Source of the DNA: Cellulomonas humilata | Lineage (GTDB): Bacteria; Actinomycetota; Actinomycetes; Actinomycetales; Cellulomonadaceae | Direction: 5' to 3' | NCBI RefSeq assembly: GCF_030814415.1 | Contig: NZ_JAUSVB010000004.1 | Span: 372,001 to 436,000 of the forward strand | Length of the DNA stretch: 64,000 nt | Part shown: positions 8,505 to 16,100 of the stretch, piece after piece | Numbering within the stretch: position 1 is the first letter of the stretch | Layout: every line of letters starts with the position of its first letter | Program-made: the position numbers and the translations under genes | Notes under the pieces: generated by a model | What the model saw: the letters and a program-made list of their open reading frames with translations, nothing else | Database searches by the model: none | What the model was told of the DNA's origin: nothing

Positions 8505-8544
8505 GCCGGAAGCCTAACGGCGTCGCGAGGTCCACAATGCGCAG
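8505..8544. promoter_or_regulatory. 40-bp divergent promoter region mshC / corA
   Basis: The minus-strand TAGGCT (8511-8516) ends six bases before mshC. On the plus strand CACAAT (8533-8538) ends six bases before the corA GTG and is a weaker -10. The two cores are about 16 bp apart, so they must compete for polymerase. Confidence 0.4.
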
Positions 8545-9555
8545 GTGACGCACCAGACAACGACCGACGACCACCACGAGCGAGTCTGCGTGGAGACGTC
8601 CGACGGGTGGGAGCTCGCCGAGGACGGCGCCCGGACCCGCGGGGCCCGGTGGGTGATCGTGGACTCGATGGACGACCTGTCGGACGCCGCACGTCGGTAC
8701 GGCATCAGCGATCGAGCGATCGCGCTCCTCGAGCACCGCATCCCCGGCGCCCACCCACCGGCCCCGAACCACGCGCAGCGCGCGCGCCTCGACCGCTCCC
8801 CCGACGGCGAGCTCATCCTGACGACGCCGACCCTGTCCTACGACGAGGCCACGCAGGACGTGCACACGGGCGCCCTGACGAGCGTCGTCGGCAAGGACGT
8901 CGTCCTCATGGCAGAGCTCGGAGACGCGCACGTGCTCGACCGCGCGGTCGCCAAGCTGACCGGCGGCTACCCCGTCCCCGACCAGGGCGTCCACCAGGTC
9001 CTCGCCGTCGTCGTCCTCACGCTCGTCGCCGAGGCGTCCGACGTCGAGATCGGCCTCGGGGACGCCGTCGCGGACGCCGAACGGCTGGTGTTCTCCACGG
9101 CTCGGCACCGCAACCCGCTCGAGGAGATCTACGACCTGAAGCGCGAGATCGCCGAGGCTCGTCGCGCGCTCAGCCCGGTCACGTCCGTGCTGCCCGAGCT
9201 GATGGCGGAGGCCGAGGAGGGACCCGGTCGCCGGAGCTCGCAGCCGTGGCTCCGGCGGGCGGAGGCATGGGTCGACCGCCTGGACAAGCACCTCGACGGC
9301 TACGACGACCTGCTCAGCGACATGCTCTCGGTGCACCTGTCGCAGGTGTCGGTGCGGCAGAACGAGGACGTCCGCAAGATCTCGGCGTGGGCGGCCATCG
9401 CGGCCGCACCCACCCTGGTCGCCAGCATCTACGGGATGAACTTCGAGCACATGCCGGAGCTGACGTGGACGTTCGGCTACCCGTTGTCGATCGCCGCGAT
9501 GGGTGCCGTCTGCTACTCGCTGTACCGGCTGTTCCGTCGGTCCGGCTGGCTCTGA
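8545..9555 (+). CDS. corA: CorA-family divalent metal (Mg2+) transporter
   Basis: A 336-residue CorA/MIT-family channel for Mg2+ and related cations. It has a long cytoplasmic N-terminal domain with helical stalk and two C-terminal membrane helices. The first ends in YGMNFEHMPE, carrying the GMN selectivity motif near residues 297-299, and the second spans about 312-330. The family's short basic tail (RLFRRSGWL) is present. The GTG start is preceded by a weak CACAAT -10 at leaderless spacing. It converges with uppP two bases apart. Confidence 0.92.
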   Translation: MTHQTTTDDHHERVCVETSDGWELAEDGARTRGARWVIVDSMDDLSDAARRYGISDRAIALLEHRIPGAHPPAPNHAQRARLDRSPDGELILTTPTLSYDEATQDVHTGALTSVVGKDVVLMAELGDAHVLDRAVAKLTGGYPVPDQGVHQVLAVVVLTLVAEASDVEIGLGDAVADAERLVFSTARHRNPLEEIYDLKREIAEARRALSPVTSVLPELMAEAEEGPGRRSSQPWLRRAEAWVDRLDKHLDGYDDLLSDMLSVHLSQVSVRQNEDVRKISAWAAIAAAPTLVASIYGMNFEHMPELTWTFGYPLSIAAMGAVCYSLYRLFRRSGWL

Positions 9556-9557
9556 CG

Positions 9558-10442
9558 CTACGTCGTGACGGGTGCGCTGTTGGCGTCGAGGACCCCGGTC
9601 AGCAGCAGGATCACCACGAGCGCGGCCAGGCCGAGCCGGTAGTACACGAACGGCTTGTAGCTGAACGTCGAGACGATCTTCAGGAACACGATGATGACGA
9701 GATAGCCGACGACGAACGCGACGAGCGTGGCCACCAGCGTCGCGCCGAAGCCCGGCGTGCCGCCCTTGCCGAAGTCGTCGACGCTCTTGGCCAGCTGGAA
9801 CAGCCCCGACCCGAAGACCGCGGGGATGGCCAGCAGGAACGAGTACCGGGCGGCAGCCTCCCGCGTGTAGCCCATGAGCAGTCCGCCGGTGATGGTGCCG
9901 CCGGACCGCGAGACGCCGGGGACGAGGGCGAGCGCCTGCCAGAACCCGAACTGGAGCGCGTGCCTGCCGGTCAGCTCGGTGAGCTCCCGCTTCTTGGCCC
10001 CCCGGCTGTCCGCCCAGCCGAGCACGAGCGCGAAGCCCGCGAGCGTCAGGGCGACGAGCCACAGGTTGCGGAACGTCTGCTCGATGGAGTCCTGGAACGC
10101 CAGGCCGAGGATGACGATCGGGAGCGAGCCGAGCGCGATGAACCACGCCATGAGCGTGTCGTGGTCGGACCGCCCCAGCGGCATCCCCAAGCGGGCGCGC
10201 CAGTCCGTGCCGTGGTCCCCCCGCACCGACCGCCACCAGGCGGTGGCGATGCGCGCGATGTCCCGCCGGAAATAGAGGATCACCGCGGTCTCGGTGCCCA
10301 GCTGGGTGATCGCCGTGAACGCGGCGCCCGGGTCGGAGCCGAGCAGGTCACCGATGATGCGCAGGTGCGCGCTCGACGACACCGGGAGGAACTCGGTCAA
10401 ACCCTGCACGAGCCCCAAGAGGATCGCTTCACCCAGTCCCAT
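9558..10442 (-). CDS. uppP: Undecaprenyl-diphosphatase UppP (BacA)
   Basis: This integral membrane enzyme dephosphorylates undecaprenyl diphosphate to recycle the lipid carrier for peptidoglycan, and it confers bacitracin tolerance. The 294-residue sequence has the two signature motifs: [14 protein letters not shown] near residue 14 and [15 protein letters not shown] near 172, with eight or so membrane helices. The ATG at 10442 gives the usual N-terminus; a GTG four codons upstream (10454) is possible. In Mycobacterium the homologue also lies a few genes from mshC. Confidence 0.95.
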   Translation of the reverse strand: MGLGEAILLGLVQGLTEFLPVSSSAHLRIIGDLLGSDPGAAFTAITQLGTETAVILYFRRDIARIATAWWRSVRGDHGTDWRARLGMPLGRSDHDTLMAWFIALGSLPIVILGLAFQDSIEQTFRNLWLVALTLAGFALVLGWADSRGAKKRELTELTGRHALQFGFWQALALVPGVSRSGGTITGGLLMGYTREAAARYSFLLAIPAVFGSGLFQLAKSVDDFGKGGTPGFGATLVATLVAFVVGYLVIIVFLKIVSTFSYKPFVYYRLGLAALVVILLLTGVLDANSAPVTT

Positions 10443-10521
10443 GGCCTCTGTCACGAGCGGACACGATAGCCGGGGTGCGTTGCCGCAGAGGACGTGGCCG
10501 CGCCGATTAGTGTTGCGCCTC

Positions 10522-11481
10522 ATGGAACAGCGCCACCTGGGCCGCACGGGTCTGCGGGTCTCCCGGCTCGGGCTCGGCACGATGACCTGGAGCCGCGACA
10601 CGGACGAGCACGACGCGACCGAGCAGCTGCGGGACTTCACGGACGCCGGCGGGACGCTGGTGGACACGTCCGCCTCCTACGCCGACGGCGGCGCCGAGGA
10701 GCTCCTCGGTCAGCTGCTCGGCGACGTGGTCCCGCGCGACGACGTCGTCCTGTGCACGAAGGCCGGCATCCGCCGCACCAGCAACGGCGGCGTGGTGGAC
10801 GCCTCGCGCGGCGGGCTCCTGGCGTCGCTGGACGGCTCCCTGCGTCGCCTGCAGACCGACCACGTCGACCTGTGGCTCGTCCAGACGCCCGACCCGCGCA
10901 CCCCGCTCGACGAGACGGTGTCCGCGCTGCGCCTCGCCGTCACCAGCGGGCGCGCCCGCTACGTCGGCCTGGCCAACCACGCCGGCTGGCAGGTGGCCCG
11001 TGCGGCGAGCCTGCTCGAGGGCGAGGTCGGCCTCACCGCGGTCCAGGCCGAGTACTCGCTGCTGCAGCGCGGGATCGAGCGCGAGGTGGTCCCCGCCGCC
11101 GTCGCGCTCGGCGTCGGCGTCCTCGCGTGGTCCCCGTTGGGGCGCGGTGTCCTGACCGGCAAGTACCGCCGGACCATCCCGGCCGACTCCCGGGCCGCGT
11201 CGCCGCACCTCGCGGGCTTCGTCGAGCCCTACCTCGCCCGGGCGTCCGCGACGATCGTCGAGGCGGTCGCGACCGCGGCCACCGGCCTGGAGCGCACCCC
11301 GCTCGAGGTCGCGCTCGCGTGGGTGCAGGGGCGAGGGGTGGCGTCGGCCATCGTGGGTGCCCGTACCGCGACCCAGCTGCGCGCCTCGATCGCGGCGCAG
11401 GACCTGGTGCTGCCCGACGAGCTGCGCAGGGCCCTCGACGAGGTCAGCGCCCCGACGCTCGGCTACCCCGAGCGCTTCTAG
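10522..11481 (+). CDS. Aldo/keto reductase with altered catalytic tetrad
   Basis: A 319-residue NADPH-dependent oxidoreductase of the aldo/keto reductase fold (N-terminus [17 protein letters not shown]). The tetrad Asp48, Tyr53 and Lys80 can be placed in DTSASYADG and CTKAG. The position that is normally His in LYQxHxxD reads LVQTPDP, so the fourth residue appears to be Gln121. The C-terminal nucleotide-binding region ([15 protein letters not shown]) is intact. Physiological substrate unknown. The ATG start is leaderless, with TAGTGT at 10508-10513 eight bases upstream. Confidence 0.88.
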   Translation: MEQRHLGRTGLRVSRLGLGTMTWSRDTDEHDATEQLRDFTDAGGTLVDTSASYADGGAEELLGQLLGDVVPRDDVVLCTKAGIRRTSNGGVVDASRGGLLASLDGSLRRLQTDHVDLWLVQTPDPRTPLDETVSALRLAVTSGRARYVGLANHAGWQVARAASLLEGEVGLTAVQAEYSLLQRGIEREVVPAAVALGVGVLAWSPLGRGVLTGKYRRTIPADSRAASPHLAGFVEPYLARASATIVEAVATAATGLERTPLEVALAWVQGRGVASAIVGARTATQLRASIAAQDLVLPDELRRALDEVSAPTLGYPERF

Positions 11482-11781
11482 CTACCGGCTGGCCTCGTCG
11501 GCGAGGTCGTCGACGTCCGCGTCGTCGTAGTCCTCGTCGTCCTCGTCCTCGTCGTCGTCCTCGTCGTCCTCACCGTCGTCCTCCTCGGCGAGGTAGAACG
11601 GCGTGGCCTCGCCGTGGACGGTGCCCAGCGCGTCGTCGTACACCTCGAACGCGTCGGCCAGGATGTCGTAGGCGTCGTCGACTGCGGGGTCGTCCTCGCC
11701 GTGCGGTGCGGCGACGGCGGTGTAGTGGGCCTCGAGGGCTGCGATCAGGCGGTCCAGCGCGGCACGCGGGTCGACGGTCAT
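11482..11781 (-). CDS. Small acidic protein, actinobacterial 'primosomal protein'-like
   Basis: A 99-residue protein with a helical N-terminal half (AALDRLIAALEAHY) and an extremely acidic C-terminal third made almost wholly of Asp and Glu. Similar short proteins in related actinomycetes are often labelled primosomal protein or DNA primase without experimental basis, so I treat function as unknown. The acidic tail could mimic DNA or buffer a basic partner. The ATG at 11781 is preferred over an upstream frame extension because TACGGT at 11788-11793 gives a leaderless start six bases before it. It converges directly on the aldo/keto reductase gene with adjacent stop codons. Confidence 0.7.
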   Translation of the reverse strand: MTVDPRAALDRLIAALEAHYTAVAAPHGEDDPAVDDAYDILADAFEVYDDALGTVHGEATPFYLAEEDDGEDDEDDDEDEDDEDYDDADVDDLADEASR

Positions 11782-11893
11782 GCGACGACCGTAGTCGTCT
11801 GCGAGGCACAATGGCAGCGCGTAAGGTTCTCCGGCACCAGGCTCTGGCTCTCTATCGTCGCGGCGCGAGCGCCGTCACGGGACGGGGTGGCGA

Positions 11894-12142
11894 ATGGCAA
11901 ACGGTCAGACACGGACGAAGCGACCCGACTGGGTCGCGCAAGGCGGTCAGTACGAGTACCGGGTGCTGCGGATCCCGGCGGAGACGTCCCGGAACGACGC
12001 GCGGCGGATGCTGACCGAGCAGGCGGAGCTGGGCCGCTGGGAGCTGTCCAGGACGCTCTTGTTCGCCGGTGGCGAGCGCAAGGTCTGGCTGCGGCGCAAG
12101 ATCATCCGCGTGCGCAGCACCCTCGCGGAGACGTCGGGCTAG
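11894..12142 (+). CDS. DUF5703-family small protein
   Basis: An 82-residue conserved actinobacterial protein with no known function. The recognisable core is QYEYRVLRIPAETSRNDARR followed by LGRWELSRTLLFAGGERKVWL, probably a small alpha/beta domain. It is basic overall and has no membrane segment. Its last codons overlap the stop of the converging oxidoreductase gene in a shared CTAG. Confidence 0.8.
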   Translation: MANGQTRTKRPDWVAQGGQYEYRVLRIPAETSRNDARRMLTEQAELGRWELSRTLLFAGGERKVWLRRKIIRVRSTLAETSG

Positions 12143-13347
12143 AGCGCGTCGAGCGGCACGTCCTGGGCGGCCAGCCGAGCGGGCTCGATCTGCCGCCCGA
12201 CGAGCGCACGCAGCTGCTCGTTGACGTCCCAGACGTTGACGTTCATCGCGGCTCGGACGCGCCCGTCGCGCAGCCAGAACGCGATGACCTCACGGGCACG
12301 CAGGTCCCCGCGGAGCACCACGGAGTCGTCCGCGTCGGCGTGCCCGACGTACTCCATGCCGAGGTCGTACTGGTCGGTGTAGAAGTACGGCTGCCAGTCG
12401 TGGACCGCGTCCTGAGCCAGGATCGACCGCGCGGCGAGGGCACCCTGGCGGATCGCATTGTCCCAGTGCTCGACGCGCAGGCCGTGCCCGAGCGCGGTGT
12501 TGTAGGCGTGGGCGACGTCCCCCGCCGCGAGCACCGCGGGATCCGCGGTCCGCAGGTGCTCGTCGACGGTGATGCCGGCGACGGGGTCCGCCGCGAGGCC
12601 GGACGCCGCGGCGAGCCCGATGTTCGGTGCCGCGCCGACGCCGACCAGGACGACGTCCGCGGGGACCACCTCGCCGCCCACCCGGACCCCGGTGACGCGA
12701 CCGGCGGAACCCTCGAACGCCTCGATCCCGGCACCGGTCCGCACGTCGACCCCGTGCGCCCGGTGCAGGTCCGCGAAGAACGCCCCGAGCTCCGGGCCGA
12801 GCACCCGCAGCAGCGGCTGGGCGGCGTACTCGAGGACCGTGACGTCGAGCCCGGCCAGTCGAGCGGCCGCCGCGACCTCGAGGCCGATCCACCCACCGCC
12901 CGCGACTACCAGGCGCGAGCGGACGGCCAGCTCGTCGCGCAGGACGTCGCTGTCGCCGAGCCGACGCAGCGTGTGCACACCGTCGAGCCCCGCTCCGGGC
13001 ACGTCGAGGGTGCGTGCGCTCGACCCGGTGGCGATCACCAGGTGGTCGTAGCCGAGCGTCAAGCCGTCCGCGAGTGCCACGGCGCGCGCTGCCCGGTCGA
13101 CCGCCGTCGCGGCGGTGCCGAACCGTGTCTCGACGCCGTGGTCGGCGTACCAGCCGTCCGGGTGGACGAACACGTCGTCGCGCGGCGCCGACCCCTGCAG
13201 GTACGCCTTGGACAGCGGTGGCCGTTCGTAGGGCCGGTCGACCTCCTCGCCGACGAGGGTCACGGGATCGGCGTACCCCGCCTCGCGCAACGTCGCGACG
13301 ACGTGCGCCGCCGCGAGCCCGGCTCCGACGACGACGGTTCCAGCCAT
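12139..13347 (-). CDS. FAD-dependent NAD(P)H oxidoreductase (ferredoxin reductase-like)
   Basis: A 402-residue flavoprotein of the ferredoxin/rubredoxin reductase class. It has an N-terminal FAD dinucleotide fold (VVVGAGLAAAHVVATL), ATG-type motif VIATGSSAR near 105, a second Rossmann motif VVAGGGWIGLEVA near 148 for NAD(P)H, and the FAD-contacting VLAAGDVAH near 272. A C-terminal reductase domain follows. No ferredoxin gene adjoins it, so its electron acceptor is unknown. It starts 25 bp after folE with a good GGAGG ribosome site, so the two form an operon. It ends in the CTAG shared with the DUF5703 gene. Confidence 0.88.
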   Translation of the reverse strand: MAGTVVVGAGLAAAHVVATLREAGYADPVTLVGEEVDRPYERPPLSKAYLQGSAPRDDVFVHPDGWYADHGVETRFGTAATAVDRAARAVALADGLTLGYDHLVIATGSSARTLDVPGAGLDGVHTLRRLGDSDVLRDELAVRSRLVVAGGGWIGLEVAAAARLAGLDVTVLEYAAQPLLRVLGPELGAFFADLHRAHGVDVRTGAGIEAFEGSAGRVTGVRVGGEVVPADVVLVGVGAAPNIGLAAASGLAADPVAGITVDEHLRTADPAVLAAGDVAHAYNTALGHGLRVEHWDNAIRQGALAARSILAQDAVHDWQPYFYTDQYDLGMEYVGHADADDSVVLRGDLRAREVIAFWLRDGRVRAAMNVNVWDVNEQLRALVGRQIEPARLAAQDVPLDAL

Positions 13348-13372
13348 GTCGACCTCCTACGAACGCACCGCG

Positions 13373-13945
13373 CTAGGAACGGACCGCGGCGAAGAACTCC
13401 GCGCGGGTGGCTGGCGAGTCCCGCAGGACGCCGGAGAGCGCCGACGTGGTGGTCACGGCCCCGCCCGCGCGGACCCCTCGCATGCTCATGCACAGGTGCT
13501 CGGCCTCCACGACGACGCCGACGCCCTGTGGCGCCAGCTCGGCGTCGATCCAGTCCGCGACCTGGCGGGTGAGGCGTTCCTGCACCTGCGGGCGGCGCGC
13601 GAACATCTCGACCACCCGGGCGAACTTCGAGAGGCCGAGGATCCGGCCCGCGGGCAGGTAACCCACGTGGGCGACGCCGATGAAGGGCAGAAGGTGGTGC
13701 TCGCACAGCGACTGGACCGGGATCGTGCGGACCACGACGAGCTCGTCGTACTGCTCCTCGTTCGGGAACGTCGTCATGGCGAACGGGCGCGGTGTGAGCA
13801 TCGCGGCGTACGCCTCCGCCATGCGGCGCGGGCTCCGCTCGGTGCTGGGGCCGTCGCACGGGACGCCGAGCGCCTCGAGGAAGGCGCGCGCGGCCTCGGT
13901 CGCGGCATCGATCCCGACGTCGGGGAGAGCGGGGGCGAGGGTCAC
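13373..13945 (-). CDS. folE: GTP cyclohydrolase I
   Basis: FolE converts GTP to dihydroneopterin triphosphate, the first step of folate and pterin synthesis. The 190-residue protein has the zinc ligands Cys81 and His84 in [10 protein letters not shown] and Cys152 in HLCMSMRGV, with the substrate-binding GLSKFARVV between them. It is not in a folate cluster here: it is the first gene of a two-gene operon with an FAD oxidoreductase, divergent from a cysteine-rich regulator. That suggests a regulated or second folE copy, for example for conditions where the main enzyme or metal supply fails; this is inference. The GTG start at 13945 is the only suitable one. Confidence 0.93.
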   Translation of the reverse strand: MTLAPALPDVGIDAATEAARAFLEALGVPCDGPSTERSPRRMAEAYAAMLTPRPFAMTTFPNEEQYDELVVVRTIPVQSLCEHHLLPFIGVAHVGYLPAGRILGLSKFARVVEMFARRPQVQERLTRQVADWIDAELAPQGVGVVVEAEHLCMSMRGVRAGGAVTTTSALSGVLRDSPATRAEFFAAVRS

Positions 13946-14012
13946 CGGTGGGCCTCATCTCTATCGGTCACTTCTCTGTACGTTAGAAACCTCCGCCGGT
14001 AGTGTCAAGGCG
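13946..14012. promoter_or_regulatory. Divergent promoter region folE / Cys-rich regulator
   Basis: On the plus strand TAGTGT (14000-14005) ends seven bases before the regulator ATG, so the regulator is probably leaderless. The folE promoter must lie in the same 67 bases; no strong -10 or palindrome could be picked with confidence, although the segment is noticeably richer in A and T than its surroundings. Confidence 0.4.
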
Positions 14013-14717
14013 ATGGACGGCACGGGATCGGAAACGTTCGCCGGCGACGCGGAGCGCGTCGGAGCGCTCGCCGACCCCGTCCGGCTCGCGCTCTACCGGT
14101 TCGTCTGCGCGCAGGCCGAGCCGGTCAGCCGCGACCACGCGGCCGAGGGTGTCGGCGTCCCCCGCCACCAGGCCCGGTTCCACCTCGACCGACTCGCGTC
14201 GGACGGCCTGCTCGAGACGAGCCACGCCCGGCTGACCGGACGGTCGGGTCCCGGCGCCGGCCGGCCTGCGACGCTCTACCGGCGCGCGACCCGGCAGATC
14301 GCGATCTCGCTGCCCGACCGCGAGTACGAGCTCGCGGCGCGGCTGCTCGGCGACGCGGTCGCCGAGTCGGCGCGGACCGGCTCACCGGTGATCGACGCGG
14401 TGAACGGGTCCTTCGCGGCGTACGGGGCGGCGGCCGGACGTGCGGCCGTCGTCGCGGCGGCGGACGCGGACGCGATCGACACCACCGTCCGGGTCCTGGC
14501 CGAGCACGGCTACGAGCCGCGCCGGCTCGCGGACCACGTCGACCTGCACAACTGCCCGTTCCACGCGCTCGCCCAGGTGCACACCGACCTCGTCTGCGGG
14601 GCGAACAGGTGCCTCGTCGAGGCGCTGGCCGACGGGATCGCGCCCGACCGGCTCGACGCGCGGCTCGAGCCGCAGCCCGACCGCTGCTGCGTCGTCCTCG
14701 ACGCGCGCCCCGGCTGA
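14013..14717 (+). CDS. Winged-helix regulator with C-terminal Cys cluster (SufR-like)
   Basis: A 234-residue predicted repressor. The N-terminal third is an ArsR-like winged helix (ADPVRLALYRFVCAQ, then RHQARFHLDRLASDGLL). The C-terminal region has HNCPFHALAQ, VCGANRCLVEAL and DRCCVVL, a cysteine arrangement like that of SufR-type regulators (Rv1460 class), where an Fe-S cluster controls DNA binding. It is therefore a plausible iron-sulfur or redox sensor. Its divergent neighbours folE and the flavoprotein are the natural targets. No suf genes are near. The ATG start is leaderless. Confidence 0.78.
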   Translation: MDGTGSETFAGDAERVGALADPVRLALYRFVCAQAEPVSRDHAAEGVGVPRHQARFHLDRLASDGLLETSHARLTGRSGPGAGRPATLYRRATRQIAISLPDREYELAARLLGDAVAESARTGSPVIDAVNGSFAAYGAAAGRAAVVAAADADAIDTTVRVLAEHGYEPRRLADHVDLHNCPFHALAQVHTDLVCGANRCLVEALADGIAPDRLDARLEPQPDRCCVVLDARPG

Positions 14718-14718
14718 G

Positions 14719-16062
14719 TCAGCAGGTCCGCAGGAGCCGGTCCAGGACGCGGGTGCCGAAACGCAGGGCGTCCGACGGCACGCGCTCGTCGACGCCGTGG
14801 AACATGCCGGCGAAGTCGAGGTCCGCGGGCAGGCGCAGCGGCGCGAAGCCGTAGCCCCGGATGCCCAGACGGGACAGCGACTTGTTGTCCGTGCCGCCCG
14901 ACAGCGTGTACGGCAGCACGGTGGCGTCCGGGTCCTCGGCCAGCAGCGACTCGACCATGCGGTCCACGAGGTCTCCGCTGAACGGCACCTCGAGCGCCGT
15001 GTCGTGGTGCAGCCGCTCGATGCGCACGTGCTCACCCGCCAGCTCGGCGACCGTCCGCACGAACTCGTCCTCCAGACCGGGCAGGTAGCGACCGTCGACC
15101 GTCGCCTCCGCGGACCCGGGGATGACGTTGGCCTTGTAGCCCGCAGTCAGCTGGGTCGGGTTGGTGGTGTGGCGCAGCGTGGCGCCGACGAACTTGGCCG
15201 CCGGGCCGAGCGCGGCCACGAGCCGGTCGACACCCTCGGGGTCCTCCGGGTCGAACGGCAGACCGGTGAGCTGGGCGACGCCCTCGAGCAGCGCGTGGAC
15301 CGTGGGGGTCAGCTGCAGCGGCCACGGGTGGCGGCCCAGCCGTGCGACCGCCTCGGCCAGGTGCGTCACCGCGTTGTCGGCGTTGACCTGGCTCCCGTGC
15401 CCCGCGCGGCCGTCGGCGATGAGCCGCATCCACGACAGGCCCTTCTCGGCGGTCTGCAGCAGGTACGCGCGGCGACCGTCCACGTCGACCGAGAACCCGC
15501 CGACCTCGCTGATCGCCTCGGTGGCGCCCTCGAACAGCTCCGGGCGGTGGTCGACCGCCCAGCGCGCCCCGAGGCTGCCGCCGGCCTCCTCGTCCGCGAA
15601 CATCGCGACGACGACGTCCCGCGCCGGCTTGCGCCCCTCGCGGGCCATCTGCCGGACGACGGACAGGATCATCGCGTCCATGTCCTTCATGTCCACGGCA
15701 CCGCGGCCCCAGACCAGGCCGTCGACCTCCTCGGCGCCGAACGGGTCCACGGACCAGTCCTCGGCCCGCGCCGGCACGACGTCCAGGTGACCGTGCAGCA
15801 CGAGCGCGGGACGCGACGAGTACTCGCCCTCGAGCCGCACCACGACGCTGGCCCGGCCGGGGGCGCTCTCGAACAGCTCGGGATCCAGCCCCACCTCGGT
15901 GAGCAGGCCCATGACGTGCTCGGCCGCCGCCCGCTCCCCCGGCCCGGAGTCGTCCCCGTAGTTCGACGTGTCGATGCGGATGAGGTCGCGGCAGATCTGC
16001 ACGACCTCGTCCTGGGCGGAGAGCTGAGCGGGCGCGCCGGAGGCCGGGTGGGTGACGGGCAT
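14719..16062 (-). CDS. M20-family metallopeptidase (dipeptidase-like)
   Basis: A 447-residue zinc peptidase of the M20/M25/M40 group. Metal ligands appear in LHGHLDVVP near residue 90, GAVDMKDMDA near 125 and the catalytic FADEEAGGS near 160. The dimerisation lid domain follows. It is cytoplasmic, with no signal peptide. Homologues hydrolyse dipeptides or N-acyl amino acids and the exact substrate is unclear. ATG 16062 is chosen over GTG 16071 because TACGGT at 16070-16075 lies seven bases upstream, giving a leaderless start. It is convergent with the regulator gene and sits 38 bp downstream of the M3 peptidase. Confidence 0.88.
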   Translation of the reverse strand: MPVTHPASGAPAQLSAQDEVVQICRDLIRIDTSNYGDDSGPGERAAAEHVMGLLTEVGLDPELFESAPGRASVVVRLEGEYSSRPALVLHGHLDVVPARAEDWSVDPFGAEEVDGLVWGRGAVDMKDMDAMILSVVRQMAREGRKPARDVVVAMFADEEAGGSLGARWAVDHRPELFEGATEAISEVGGFSVDVDGRRAYLLQTAEKGLSWMRLIADGRAGHGSQVNADNAVTHLAEAVARLGRHPWPLQLTPTVHALLEGVAQLTGLPFDPEDPEGVDRLVAALGPAAKFVGATLRHTTNPTQLTAGYKANVIPGSAEATVDGRYLPGLEDEFVRTVAELAGEHVRIERLHHDTALEVPFSGDLVDRMVESLLAEDPDATVLPYTLSGGTDNKSLSRLGIRGYGFAPLRLPADLDFAGMFHGVDERVPSDALRFGTRVLDRLLRTC

Positions 16063-16100
16063 GCCGTCCACCGTACCGGCCGTCCGGCGCGCCCCGGGCG

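Noticed and set aside
11810..12014. ATG-initiated frame (MAARKVLRHQALALYRR) upstream of the DUF5703 gene
   Set aside because: It overlaps the DUF5703 gene in another frame, degenerates into Arg/Ser-rich sequence and has no homology that I recognise.
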